In this document: piece after piece, positions 18,097-26,079 of the stretch
Layout of the letters: each line of letters begins with the position of its first letter
How positions within the stretch are numbered: position 1 is the first letter of the stretch
NCBI RefSeq assembly: GCF_030688855.1
Contig: NZ_JAUYZK010000002.1
Location: 62,001-126,000, forward strand
Direction of reading: 5' to 3'
DNA: 64,000 nucleotides
Source of the DNA: Helicobacter cappadocius
Lineage (GTDB): Bacteria > Campylobacterota > Campylobacteria > Campylobacterales > Helicobacteraceae
Notes under the pieces: generated by a model
Seen by the model: the letters and a program-made list of their open reading frames with translations, nothing else
Told to the model about the DNA's origin: nothing
The model's database searches: none
Program-made: the position numbers and the translations under genes

Positions 18097-18109
18097 GATA
18101 ATATAGAAT
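18097..18109 (+). promoter_or_regulatory. Candidate -10 region for the haemerythrin gene
   Basis: TGATAATATAGAAT-like bases lie about 20-30 bases before the TTG start, inside a T-rich tract. It has the extended TG and TATAGAAT look common to Helicobacter promoters. The exact hexamer is ambiguous. Confidence 0.35.
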
Positions 18110-18129
18110 AAAAACTTGAGGAGAATGTA

Positions 18130-18690
18130 TTGTTACTTCCGAAATGGGAAGAGGGTTATAGTGTTGATAATGAAATGATTGACATGCAGCATAAAAAACT
18201 TTTTGATTTGGCACAGAAGGCCTATTTGATGGTGAATCATTCTGTATCAAAAGATGAGATCAAGGAAGTTTTGAGAGAGTTTTTTGAATATATGCGCGAT
18301 CACTTCAAAGATGAAGAAGATTATATGATTTCTATTGGTTATCCTAGGCTAGATGAACATAAAAGACTTCATCGTCAAATCATCGCTGATTTTTCTGAAT
18401 GTGTCAAAGAGATTCATTCTGCAAATGATCTGAAAGAAAAAATCGGAGTGATTGCTAAAGAGTGGCTTTTGCAGCATATTCTCAAAGAAGATATGCTCAT
18501 AAGACGCTATTGTAAAGAGAGGATGTTTGTCCAAAGGGATTTAGGTATTTCTGTAGAAAAATATGAATACATCTGTTCTTGTAAAGGGAAGATTCACGAA
18601 GTTCCTCCCAATATTCATGAAAAAATACAACACCAAAATGCAAAGTTTATTTGTCGATTTTGCAAACAAATTCTTCGATTAAAACATTGA
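18130..18690 (+). CDS. Bacteriohaemerythrin with C-terminal Cys-pair domain
   Basis: This is a 186-residue protein that binds a di-iron centre and probably oxygen or NO. All seven expected ligands are visible: H21 (DMQHKKL), H58 and E62 (HFKDEE), H77 and H81 (HKRLH), and H116 and D121 (HILKED). After residue 140 comes a distinct tail with C149-x-C151 and C175-x-x-C178, shaped like a small zinc ribbon. The start is TTG at 18130, with GAGGAG before it. No in-frame ATG exists nearby. The gene stands alone after gdhA and converges with an ABC permease 1 base away. The tail could sense redox or bind a partner, but that is inference. Confidence 0.85.
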   Translation: MLLPKWEEGYSVDNEMIDMQHKKLFDLAQKAYLMVNHSVSKDEIKEVLREFFEYMRDHFKDEEDYMISIGYPRLDEHKRLHRQIIADFSECVKEIHSANDLKEKIGVIAKEWLLQHILKEDMLIRRYCKERMFVQRDLGISVEKYEYICSCKGKIHEVPPNIHEKIQHQNAKFICRFCKQILRLKH

Positions 18691-18691
18691 T

Positions 18692-19477
18692 TCACTCTAA
18701 TTCTAATTTATTTTTTATCAAATATCGTGCTATTGCATATATTACAAGCAATTCAATTGTATTGATAAGGATTTGTATTCCATAACCTTGTGTATAAAGA
18801 AGTGAATCATTCATTGCAAATATAGAGTTATAAAAGTCTCTAAGATTGGGCACAAAAATCGAAAATTGATTTTTGATGATTTCTAAAATAATCTGCAAAG
18901 CTATGAATATTAAAATCCCTATCATTAGGCGGTATTTTTTGATTTTGCCAATATTTAATATTCCAAGAACAAGTAAAAATTTGACCAGAAATAGAGCTAT
19001 CCAAACCAAAAAATTTACATATGCCAAAAAAGTCCAAAAAGGATGAGAGAGAATCCCGGCGATAAATTGTCTAAAAAACATATCCAACATTCCGTAGTGA
19101 TTCCAAAAGGTATTTATATATAGAGTTATAGCTAGTAAAATTGAGCTAAAAGCTATCCAAAAAACATTAATAAGGATTTTTGGAATCAATATTTCATCGA
19201 TTTTTAGAGGCAGAGAAAAAGTTAGATACCCCTGAAGGGAAAACATTTTTTTGTTGATAGAATCTAAAACCGCCAGAATAATAAATGCAAACCACAGGAA
19301 ACCACTCACAATTAAAGTGATGAAACAGATCATATTTATAATATCTGAAGCAAAATATTTTGCATATTCAGTTTGCGAAAAAAACCCCATTCCTAAAATG
19401 GAGAGACACACTAATATATCAATGAATAAAATTCCAAGATAATTGTCTAAAAAATCATATTTGAAAATTTTTCTCAT
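18692..19477 (-). CDS. ABC transporter permease, YtrC/ABC-2 type
   Basis: This is a 261-residue integral membrane protein with about six hydrophobic segments, no signal peptide and a basic N-terminus (MRKIFKYDF). It resembles ABC-2/YtrC-type permeases in length and layout. The substrate is unknown. It overlaps the ATPase gene by 4 bases (ATGA), so the two are translationally coupled. It converges with the haemerythrin gene, with a 1-base gap. No terminator was seen between them. Confidence 0.75.
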   Translation of the reverse strand: MRKIFKYDFLDNYLGILFIDILVCLSILGMGFFSQTEYAKYFASDIINMICFITLIVSGFLWFAFIILAVLDSINKKMFSLQGYLTFSLPLKIDEILIPKILINVFWIAFSSILLAITLYINTFWNHYGMLDMFFRQFIAGILSHPFWTFLAYVNFLVWIALFLVKFLLVLGILNIGKIKKYRLMIGILIFIALQIILEIIKNQFSIFVPNLRDFYNSIFAMNDSLLYTQGYGIQILINTIELLVIYAIARYLIKNKLELE

Positions 19478-20172
19478 CTAAAACTCCCCTTAAATGCTTC
19501 TTCTAAATTTGAGTAGTTTTTTCTGACTTCGCTAGTATCACCGAATTTGATGATGCTACCTTCTTTGATGAAAATACACATATCAACATATTTTTCAACA
19601 TCAGATACCAAGTGCGTAGAGATAATTACACTTGATTGTGGATTGCGATTTTGTAAGATCAAATCAAATATTTCTTGACGAGCTAGTGGATCCACACCTG
19701 CAATCGGTTCGTCAAAGAGATAAAGCTTCGCATTTCTACAAAGAGTTGTTATGAGTTGTAGTTTTTCTTTTGTTCCTTTTGATAGAGATTTGAAAGATTT
19801 ATCCAAGGGGATATGAAATTGTTCTAGGAGCATTAATGATTTTGAGTATTGAAAATCTTCAAAAAAATCTTCAAAAAAATCCAAAATTTTTCGAGCTTCC
19901 CATTTTTCATTCAAATAACTTGTATCAGGTAGATAAGAAATAATTTTTTTGCTTTCAATCCCTAGTTTGTGACCATCGATGAGGATTTTACCATCATATT
20001 GACTTAAAAGATTGGCTAATATTTTTATGAGTGTTGTTTTTCCTGCACCATTAGGACCTAATAGACCAATGATTTTATTTGCAGGAAGTTCTAGATTGAT
20101 ATCATGTAATGTTTCAATTCCGACGTAGCTCTTTGTGAGATGTTGTATGCTTAATAAACTTGAATTGTTCAT
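19474..20172 (-). CDS. ABC transporter ATP-binding protein
   Basis: This is a 232-residue ABC ATPase. Walker A is GLLGPNGAGKTTLIKIL, the signature is LSKGTKEKLQL (a variant of LSGGQ), and Walker B is KLYLFDEPIAGVDP followed by the His-switch region (ISTHLVSDVE). The SKGTKEK signature places it in the YtrB/EcsA-like group that exports lipids, peptides or drugs. It overlaps both its neighbours by 4 bases: the 2-hydroxyacid dehydrogenase upstream and the permease downstream. No GntR regulator typical of ytr operons is seen. Confidence 0.88.
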   Translation of the reverse strand: MNNSSLLSIQHLTKSYVGIETLHDINLELPANKIIGLLGPNGAGKTTLIKILANLLSQYDGKILIDGHKLGIESKKIISYLPDTSYLNEKWEARKILDFFEDFFEDFQYSKSLMLLEQFHIPLDKSFKSLSKGTKEKLQLITTLCRNAKLYLFDEPIAGVDPLARQEIFDLILQNRNPQSSVIISTHLVSDVEKYVDMCIFIKEGSIIKFGDTSEVRKNYSNLEEAFKGSFR

Positions 20173-21104
20173 AAAGTTCCTTGCACAAAAGTTTTTATAT
20201 TTTCAATCACCATTTTAATCAAGGTTTCTCTAGCATTTCCATATGCCCAAGCAATATGTGGCGTGAGTATCATTTTCTCTTGAATTGATGGATTTAAGAA
20301 AGGATGATTTTTATCCATAGGTTCTTTTTCTAGTACATCTGTTGCAAAATATATATTTTTTGACTGTAAGGTCATGGCTATGTCAGACTCATTTACAATA
20401 CCGCCACGACCAACATTAATAAGGATAGCATTTTCTTTGAGTAAGGAAAGTTCTTTTTTGCAGATGAGGTTTTTAGTATTTTCGTTTAAAGGTGCATGGA
20501 TGGAGATAATATCACTCTCTTCAAGTAGATTTTTAAGAGGTTTTTGGAGATAGGTCTTATCGAGATTTTTTCCGCTTGTGGAAGCATAACTAATATTTGC
20601 ACCAAAAGCCCCTGCAAGTGACGCCACTTTTTTGCCAATGCTACCGAGCCCTATAATACCCCATTTTTTTCCATCAAGCTCGTTTAAACCCCCATTGATG
20701 TGCATAAAAACATCGCTTTTGCACCATTGAGCACTTTTGCAATAGTGATCATAATAATCTAATTTTGAAAGAAGATTTAATGCTAATGTCAAAGTATGTT
20801 GTGCAACACTATTTGTGGAATATCCAGCAACATTTTTGACTACGATACCTTTTTCTTGTGCTGTTTTCATATCAATAATATTAGTCCCAGTGGCTGTTAC
20901 GCAGATAAGTTTGAGCTTAGGAAGTTTTTGTAATACGGAAGCGTCAAGTACGACTTTATTTGTCAAGATAATATCGGCATCTTGAGATCTTGTGAGAGTT
21001 TCTTCAGGTGTGGTTGTTTGGTAGATTTTGAACTCACCAAATTTTTCTATTGGACTTAAATCGCACTCGCCTAGTGTTTTTGCATCTAAAATAACTATTT
21101 TCAT
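20169..21104 (-). CDS. D-isomer-specific 2-hydroxyacid dehydrogenase
   Basis: This is an NAD(P)-dependent 2-hydroxyacid/2-oxoacid reductase, about 311 residues. The Rossmann loop is GIIGLGSIGKKVA. The catalytic Arg lies in INVGRGGIVNE, the Glu in DVLEKEPMDKNHP, and the His in LTPHIAWAYGN. I chose the ATG at 21104 (MKIVILDAK), since GAGGAGA precedes it. The frame open further upstream gives a non-family N-terminus. It overlaps the ABC ATPase by 4 bases. Its own substrate is unknown; glycerate or hydroxypyruvate are options. H. pylori HP0096 is a similar protein. Confidence 0.9.
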   Translation of the reverse strand: MKIVILDAKTLGECDLSPIEKFGEFKIYQTTTPEETLTRSQDADIILTNKVVLDASVLQKLPKLKLICVTATGTNIIDMKTAQEKGIVVKNVAGYSTNSVAQHTLTLALNLLSKLDYYDHYCKSAQWCKSDVFMHINGGLNELDGKKWGIIGLGSIGKKVASLAGAFGANISYASTSGKNLDKTYLQKPLKNLLEESDIISIHAPLNENTKNLICKKELSLLKENAILINVGRGGIVNESDIAMTLQSKNIYFATDVLEKEPMDKNHPFLNPSIQEKMILTPHIAWAYGNARETLIKMVIENIKTFVQGTL

Positions 21105-21244
21105 ATTCTCTCCTCTATTTTGGCGTGGATTTTTATATAATAGCATAGTTAGTTTTATAAAAGGAATTGTGTGCAAACAAACAAAAAAATCATTATTATC
21201 GCTAGATCTTGGAGAACAATAATAGAACAGGTAGAGATAAGGCA

Positions 21245-21709
21245 ATGACAGAAAAAATAAAATTCACTTATCTGCAAAAACTTCTTATAAAATGGCAAAC
21301 TCGTTCTCTTGGACCAAAAATCGATACATTAATGCTCGTACTTTCAGTGCTTGTTTATATGGGCAGACCTAATTTAGAAGCTCAGTTTGAACAAGCTAGA
21401 ATTATTATCTCTAAAATGGTCAAACCATCAAATTTGGCTTCAAAAATTTTTGATAGAATTGTGATTTGTGTATCTGATTATGCAAGAGATGAAAAACTCT
21501 ACATGCAAGATAGAGATCGTGCTTTCAATGCTGTTGTTCAAGATATTCAGTTTTATTCTATCGTGCTTGATATTCTCAAAGATAAGGGTTATGAAACTCA
21601 AAGAGATATTATTCGTTCGGTTATTCAAAAAGCATATGACGAGGAATACATTATTAGTAATGAAAATAAACGGATGTTAGAGTATCAAGAGCGAACATTT
21701 AGGCAATAA
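21245..21709 (+). CDS. Conserved all-helical cytosolic protein of unknown function
   Basis: This is a 154-residue, mostly helical, soluble protein without signal or membrane segments. It starts MTEKIKFTYLQKLLIKWQ and has regular charged helices rich in Arg, Asp and Gln. I picked ATG at 21245. A TTG at 21209 would add 12 residues with no clear reason. It is divergent from the 2-hydroxyacid dehydrogenase and sits before rplM. It looks like an uncharacterised family restricted to Helicobacter and relatives, but I cannot name it. Confidence 0.7.
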   Translation: MTEKIKFTYLQKLLIKWQTRSLGPKIDTLMLVLSVLVYMGRPNLEAQFEQARIIISKMVKPSNLASKIFDRIVICVSDYARDEKLYMQDRDRAFNAVVQDIQFYSIVLDILKDKGYETQRDIIRSVIQKAYDEEYIISNENKRMLEYQERTFRQ

Positions 21710-21755
21710 TTATATAAAATATTTCTTAAATTAAGCTATTTATAAGATATTGAGC

Positions 21756-21763
21756 TATAGAAT
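21756..21763 (+). promoter_or_regulatory. Candidate -10 box for rplM-rpsI
   Basis: TATAGAAT lies about 45 bases before the rplM start, after an AT-rich tract. Its position and resemblance to the TATAAT type suggest the ribosomal-protein promoter. Confidence 0.35.
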
Positions 21764-21805
21764 ACCAAGTTTTAAATTTATATAGATTAATAAAAGGCAA
21801 CAAAT

Positions 21806-22231
21806 ATGGACATAACAAAAACTGCTAAAATTAGCGAAATAAAACGTGATTGGGTTGTTTTAGATGCAAAAGATAAAACATTTGGTCGTTTGATTACAGA
21901 AGTGGCTACGATTTTGAGAGGCAAACATAAGCCTTGCTACACTCCTAATGTAGATTGTGGTGATTTTGTTATTATCATCAATGCTACTGAGGTAAAATTT
22001 TCTGGAATGAAGCTTGAGGATAAAGAGTACTTTACTCATTCAGGATATTTTGGAAGCACCAAGAGTAAAACTCTTAAGGAAATGCTAGATAAGTCTCCTG
22101 AAAAGCTTTATCATCTTGCTGTTAGGGGCATGTTACCAAAGACAAAATTAGGCAGAGCAATGATTAAGAAGCTAAAAGTGTATAAGGGTAGCGAACATCC
22201 TCATACAGCCCAAACTACAAAAAGTAAATAA
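21806..22231 (+). CDS. rplM: 50S ribosomal protein L13
   Basis: L13 is 141 residues, standard length. Conserved blocks are [37 protein letters not shown], and the C-terminal [20 protein letters not shown] and SEHPHTAQ. It is followed 11 bases later by rpsI, the usual pairing in bacteria. It binds 23S rRNA early in large-subunit assembly. Confidence 0.98.
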   Translation: MDITKTAKISEIKRDWVVLDAKDKTFGRLITEVATILRGKHKPCYTPNVDCGDFVIIINATEVKFSGMKLEDKEYFTHSGYFGSTKSKTLKEMLDKSPEKLYHLAVRGMLPKTKLGRAMIKKLKVYKGSEHPHTAQTTKSK

Positions 22232-22242
22232 AGGAATTATCA

Positions 22243-22632
22243 ATGGCAAAAATTTATGCAACAGGGAAGAGAAAAACAGCAATAGCAAAAGTTTGGCTTA
22301 CTAATGGAACTGGAAAAATGACTATCAATAATCAGACTTTAAATGATTGGCTTGGTGGACATGAAGCTATCAAAATGAAAGTGATGCAACCCCTGATTCT
22401 TACCAAACAGGATAAGTCTGTGGATATTATAGCTGTTACTTTGGGAGGAGGCTATTCCGCTCAAGCAGAAGCATTAAGACATGGAATTTCTAAGGCATTG
22501 AATGCTTATGACTTAGCATTTAGAGCGATTTTAAAACCCAAAGGTTTGCTCACAAGAGATTCAAGAGTAGTTGAAAGAAAAAAATATGGAAAGAAAAAAG
22601 CTAGAAGAAGCCCACAATTCTCAAAAAGATAA
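22243..22632 (+). CDS. rpsI: 30S ribosomal protein S9
   Basis: S9 is 129 residues. It starts with [14 protein letters not shown], includes [22 protein letters not shown] and [24 protein letters not shown] at the C-terminus. The final Lys-Arg reaches the P-site tRNA in other bacteria. It lies 11 bases after rplM. A strong hairpin follows, so rplM-rpsI forms a two-gene operon. Confidence 0.98.
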   Translation: MAKIYATGKRKTAIAKVWLTNGTGKMTINNQTLNDWLGGHEAIKMKVMQPLILTKQDKSVDIIAVTLGGGYSAQAEALRHGISKALNAYDLAFRAILKPKGLLTRDSRVVERKKYGKKKARRSPQFSKR

Positions 22633-22639
22633 TTTTTTG

Positions 22640-22680
22640 GATACAAGAGTCTTGCAAAGGACTTTTGTATCTTTATCCTC
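22640..22680 (+). terminator. Intrinsic terminator after rpsI
   Basis: A 12-bp inverted repeat (GATACAAGAGTC at 22640-22651 and GACTTTTGTATC at 22660-22671, one G-T pair) encloses an 8-base loop. It is followed by TTTATCCTC. It sits 8 bases after the rpsI stop. Confidence 0.7.
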
Positions 22681-22825
22681 TAACCACAAGCCCCTAAAAA
22701 TCTCCTCAGTATTTATCAGGCAATTTTTGTTCTTTTAATTTATTTTTCTATTCGTTTTTGTTTGTTTTTTGGTAATGTTTTTGAATATTGTAAGGTTTCT
22801 TAATCGCTTGATTATAGAATAAGGC

Positions 22826-22831
22826 TATAAT
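22826..22831 (+). promoter_or_regulatory. Candidate -10 box for the MATE gene
   Basis: A perfect TATAAT lies 27 bases before the MATE gene start codon, in a gap downstream of the rpsI terminator. The distance suits a short 5' leader. Confidence 0.5.
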
Positions 22832-22857
22832 TCAAATATCTAATAATAGGTGATTTT

Positions 22858-24243
22858 ATGTTCAGTATCGATCTAAGAAATGACTCTATAAAAAAGTTAT
22901 TTTTTTATTATTTTATTCCTTCTTTGTGTGCGATGATTGCACTTTCAACTTATTCTACTGTAGATGGGATTTTTGTAGGTAAAAAACTCGGCGAAAACGC
23001 TCTTGCTGCAGTGAGTATTTGTTGGCCAGTTTTTCCTATTTTGATTGCTTATGAACTACTTTTTGGACTTGGTGCAGCTTCAATAACTTCATATTTTTTG
23101 GGAAAAAATGAAGTTCATAGGGCTAGATTGATCTTTAGTTCGGTATTTTATTTTGTGATCCTAAGCTCTTTTGCTATTGGCGTAATTCTTTACTTTTTTG
23201 TAGATGAAATTGCTATTTTGTTGGGTAGTAGTGAAATTCTCAAACCCCTAGTTGTAGAATATTTGAAGGTGATTTTTTTAGGATCTGTTGTAATGGTTTT
23301 ACATCCTCTGTGTGATGTTTTTGCGATCAATGATAAACAGCCTATTTTAGCAATGAGTGCTATGATAATCGGATCTTTTATGAATATCATCTTGAATTAT
23401 TTATTCTTATTTGTTTTTGAGTTTGGTATCTATGGAAGTGCGTTAGCAACAATTTTAGGACATGGAATAGGTTTTCTAGTGCTTTTTCAACATTTTTTAT
23501 TTAAAAGAGGAAAATTATATTTTATTCCTCGTTTTAGTTTCTCTGCGGTTATTTCATCTGCAAAAAGCGGTATTCCTCAGTGTGTTTCTGAACTCAGTGC
23601 AGCGATTGTTATGATAATGTTTAATGCTACCATAATGTCCATAGCCGGAGAAAGGGGTGTTACAATCTATGGGATCATTATGTATAGTGGAATTATATTC
23701 TTCACCATTTTACTTTCTATAGCACAGGGGATTCAACCTATTGCTAGTTTTAGTTATGGTGCTGGAAATATGAAGCGAGTAAAAAGTATTTTTGTTTTTA
23801 GTCTCAGTGTTTCCTTGGGAATTGCGATTATGATTTATCTAGTTTTTTATGGGTTTGATAAATATCTCGTGAAGTTATTTTTAAGATCAGATTTTTCTCT
23901 CACAGATCCTTATTTGCTCACAGATACTACAAAAGCCATGAGTGTTTATTATTTAGGATATATTTTTCTTGGAATCAATATTGTCTCAGCAATATTTTTT
24001 CAATCTGTCCAGAGAACAAAAAGTTCGTTTATTATTACGATTTGCTATACGCTAGTTTTTCTTGTTGCATTACTACCTTTTTTGAGTAAAAAATATGGTA
24101 TGGAGGGGATTTGGATGGCTTATCCTATTTCGCAATTATTAGCTTTTTTAGTTGTTATTGTGGTGGTATGGTATGAAATAAAATGTGGCATATTTTCAGG
24201 AAAAATCGCAGGAGGTGATTCTTTATGGCAAAGAAAAAAATAA
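22858..24243 (+). CDS. MATE-family multidrug/sodium efflux protein
   Basis: This is a 461-residue membrane protein with twelve likely transmembrane helices. The N-terminal IKKLFFYYFIPSLCAMIALSTYSTVDGIFVGK and the mid-protein QPIASFSYGAGN are hallmarks of the MATE family of Na+ or H+ coupled drug exporters. The real substrate is unknown. It starts after a TATAAT at good spacing and overlaps the HAD gene by 19 bases, so the two are linked in translation. It is not close enough to NorM to name. Confidence 0.88.
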   Translation: MFSIDLRNDSIKKLFFYYFIPSLCAMIALSTYSTVDGIFVGKKLGENALAAVSICWPVFPILIAYELLFGLGAASITSYFLGKNEVHRARLIFSSVFYFVILSSFAIGVILYFFVDEIAILLGSSEILKPLVVEYLKVIFLGSVVMVLHPLCDVFAINDKQPILAMSAMIIGSFMNIILNYLFLFVFEFGIYGSALATILGHGIGFLVLFQHFLFKRGKLYFIPRFSFSAVISSAKSGIPQCVSELSAAIVMIMFNATIMSIAGERGVTIYGIIMYSGIIFFTILLSIAQGIQPIASFSYGAGNMKRVKSIFVFSLSVSLGIAIMIYLVFYGFDKYLVKLFLRSDFSLTDPYLLTDTTKAMSVYYLGYIFLGINIVSAIFFQSVQRTKSSFIITICYTLVFLVALLPFLSKKYGMEGIWMAYPISQLLAFLVVIVVVWYEIKCGIFSGKIAGGDSLWQRKK

Positions 24244-24875
24244 TCTTATTTGACTTAGATGGGACATTGATTGACTCTACGGATGCTATTTATGATAGTT
24301 TCTGTTTTTCTTGCCAAAAAAATGGACTTGATATTCCACCTCTTGAAGAAGTAAAAAAAACAATCGGGCACACATTAGATGATATGTTTGCCTATTTTGG
24401 TGCCGATAAAGAAAAATTATGTTTTTTTAGGGATTCTTATAGAGAATTTTATCTAAAGGTTTTTTTAGAAAAAACAGAAATGCTACCCAATGCTACAGAT
24501 TCTATTAAGCTAGCTAGTGAATTTGCTAAACTTGGCATTGTTACCACAAAAACATCAAAACGTTCTAGAGAGCTTTTAGAGTATTTGGGTGTTTTAAAAT
24601 ATTTTCAGATTGTAATTGGCATAGAAGATGTACAATTTCCTAAGCCACATAAAGAACCTATTTTGAATGCAAAAAATAAAATTGATACTAATATTCCTCT
24701 CTCAGATATATTTATGGTAGGAGATACTCCTCTTGATGCTAGATCGGCTATAGATGCAGGGGTGCATCCTATAGGTGTAAAATGTGGATATGGCGTATAT
24801 GAAGATTTATGCAAGTTGTGCGAAAATGTTTTTGAAGATTCGCTAGAGGCAGTCAAATTTATCAGCACTTTTTAA
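24225..24875 (+). CDS. HAD-family phosphatase, phosphoglycolate-phosphatase-like
   Basis: This is a 216-residue haloacid-dehalogenase hydrolase. Motif I is LFDLDGTLIDST (nucleophile Asp), motif II is VTTKTS, the Lys of motif III follows GIEDVQFPKPHKEP, and motif IV is MVGDTPLDARSA. The helical cap between motifs I and II is the Gph-like type. Phosphoglycolate or pyridoxal phosphate are possible substrates; sequence does not decide. It overlaps the MATE gene by 19 bases. Confidence 0.85.
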   Translation: MAKKKIILFDLDGTLIDSTDAIYDSFCFSCQKNGLDIPPLEEVKKTIGHTLDDMFAYFGADKEKLCFFRDSYREFYLKVFLEKTEMLPNATDSIKLASEFAKLGIVTTKTSKRSRELLEYLGVLKYFQIVIGIEDVQFPKPHKEPILNAKNKIDTNIPLSDIFMVGDTPLDARSAIDAGVHPIGVKCGYGVYEDLCKLCENVFEDSLEAVKFISTF

Positions 24876-25105
24876 ACTGCTACCTTTTTACACGAAGTAA
24901 ATTATAACTTTATCTTATGATGGGTTACATTTTGTATATTTAAGCTAAAAGCGAGTAGAATTCACCCACGAAAAGTTTAGAATTGTATCGTTTGTGCAGA
25001 GCCTATTATTTATTTTTGTTATGAGCGTTTGATATATTGGAATACTATTGCAGATGATTTACATTTCTAAAAGAACAACTAAACAAATAGGAAGGAGATA
25101 TAGGT

Positions 25106-25666
25106 ATGCTAGAAATCAGATGGCATTCAAGAGCCGGTCAAGGTGCAATTACTGGTGCTAAGGGTTTAGCAGATGTAGTAGCTGGAACAGGTAAGGAAGT
25201 ACAGGCATTTGCACTTTATGGTTCTGCTAAACGAGGAGCAGCTATGACTGCTTATAACAGGATTGATTCAGAGCCTATTTTAAATCATGAAAAGTTTATG
25301 AATCCAGACTTTATTCTTGTAATAGATCCAGGTCTTACCTTCATCACAGATATTTGTGCAAATGAAAAACCAACTACGCAATATATTATTACAACCCACT
25401 TAAGCAAAGAAGAGCTTATAGAAAAGAAACCTGACTTGAAAGGGAAAAAGATATACACTTTGGATTGTATTAAAATATCCATTGATACATTGGGAAAACC
25501 TATTCCAAATGCTCCTATGCTTGGTGCATTGATGAAGGTGTCAGGTATGCTTGAAATTGAATTTTTTAAAAATGCTTTCAAAAAAGTTTTAGGCAAGAAA
25601 CTCTCTCAAAAAGTCATTGATGCTAATATGTTGGCCATCCAACGTGCGTATGACGAAGTCCAATAA
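25106..25666 (+). CDS. porG: Pyruvate:flavodoxin oxidoreductase, gamma subunit
   Basis: This is a 186-residue gamma subunit (PorG, called PorC in some annotations) of the pyruvate oxidoreductase. The signature is MLEIRWHSRAGQGAITGAKGLA, followed by SAKRGAAMTAYNRI. The start has GGAAGGAGA upstream. It is the first gene of porGDAB, with 10 bases before porD. A 230-base leader without a clear terminator separates it from the HAD gene, so a promoter is expected in that gap. Order matches HP1108-1111. Confidence 0.95.
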   Translation: MLEIRWHSRAGQGAITGAKGLADVVAGTGKEVQAFALYGSAKRGAAMTAYNRIDSEPILNHEKFMNPDFILVIDPGLTFITDICANEKPTTQYIITTHLSKEELIEKKPDLKGKKIYTLDCIKISIDTLGKPIPNAPMLGALMKVSGMLEIEFFKNAFKKVLGKKLSQKVIDANMLAIQRAYDEVQ

Positions 25667-25676
25667 GGAGGCTATA

Positions 25677-26069
25677 ATGAAAGGTTGGAATGATTTTGAA
25701 ATTGGAGCTGTATTATTTCCATTTGAGAATAAAGGTCAGAGTGCTATAGAATCACATAACAATGAGCGTAAATATACACCAGATAGCTCTTTTAATAGTA
25801 GCGTAGCTCATTGGAGAGTGGAGAAGCCTATTCATAATAGCGAGGTGTGTATCAATTGTTTTAATTGTTGGGTTTATTGTCCTGATGCAGCCATACTTGC
25901 TAGAGAAGATAAACTTAGTGGCGTAGATTATGTGCATTGTAAAGGATGTGGGATATGTGTCAATGTTTGTCCAACAAATCCAAAATCTTTGCTAATGTTC
26001 AGCGATCACGAAAACAATCAAACTGCTCTATCAAACTGGCCCAAAAAAGAAGAGAAGAGAAAAGACTAA
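25677..26069 (+). CDS. porD: Pyruvate:flavodoxin oxidoreductase, delta (ferredoxin) subunit
   Basis: This is a 130-residue ferredoxin-like subunit. Two 4Fe-4S motifs are present: CINCFNCWVYCPDA and CKGCGICVNVCPTNP. It carries electrons from the TPP centre to flavodoxin or ferredoxin. The true start is the ATG at 25677 (MKGWNDF), preceded by AAGGAGG. The open frame upstream is inside porG. It follows porG by 10 bases and precedes porA by 10. Confidence 0.96.
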   Translation: MKGWNDFEIGAVLFPFENKGQSAIESHNNERKYTPDSSFNSSVAHWRVEKPIHNSEVCINCFNCWVYCPDAAILAREDKLSGVDYVHCKGCGICVNVCPTNPKSLLMFSDHENNQTALSNWPKKEEKRKD

Positions 26070-26079
26070 AGGAGACATT

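Noticed and set aside
21104-21245. Longer N-terminus for the 2-hydroxyacid dehydrogenase
   Set aside because: The extra 47 residues are non-family and overlap the divergent gene start; ATG at 21104 has a good ribosome site.
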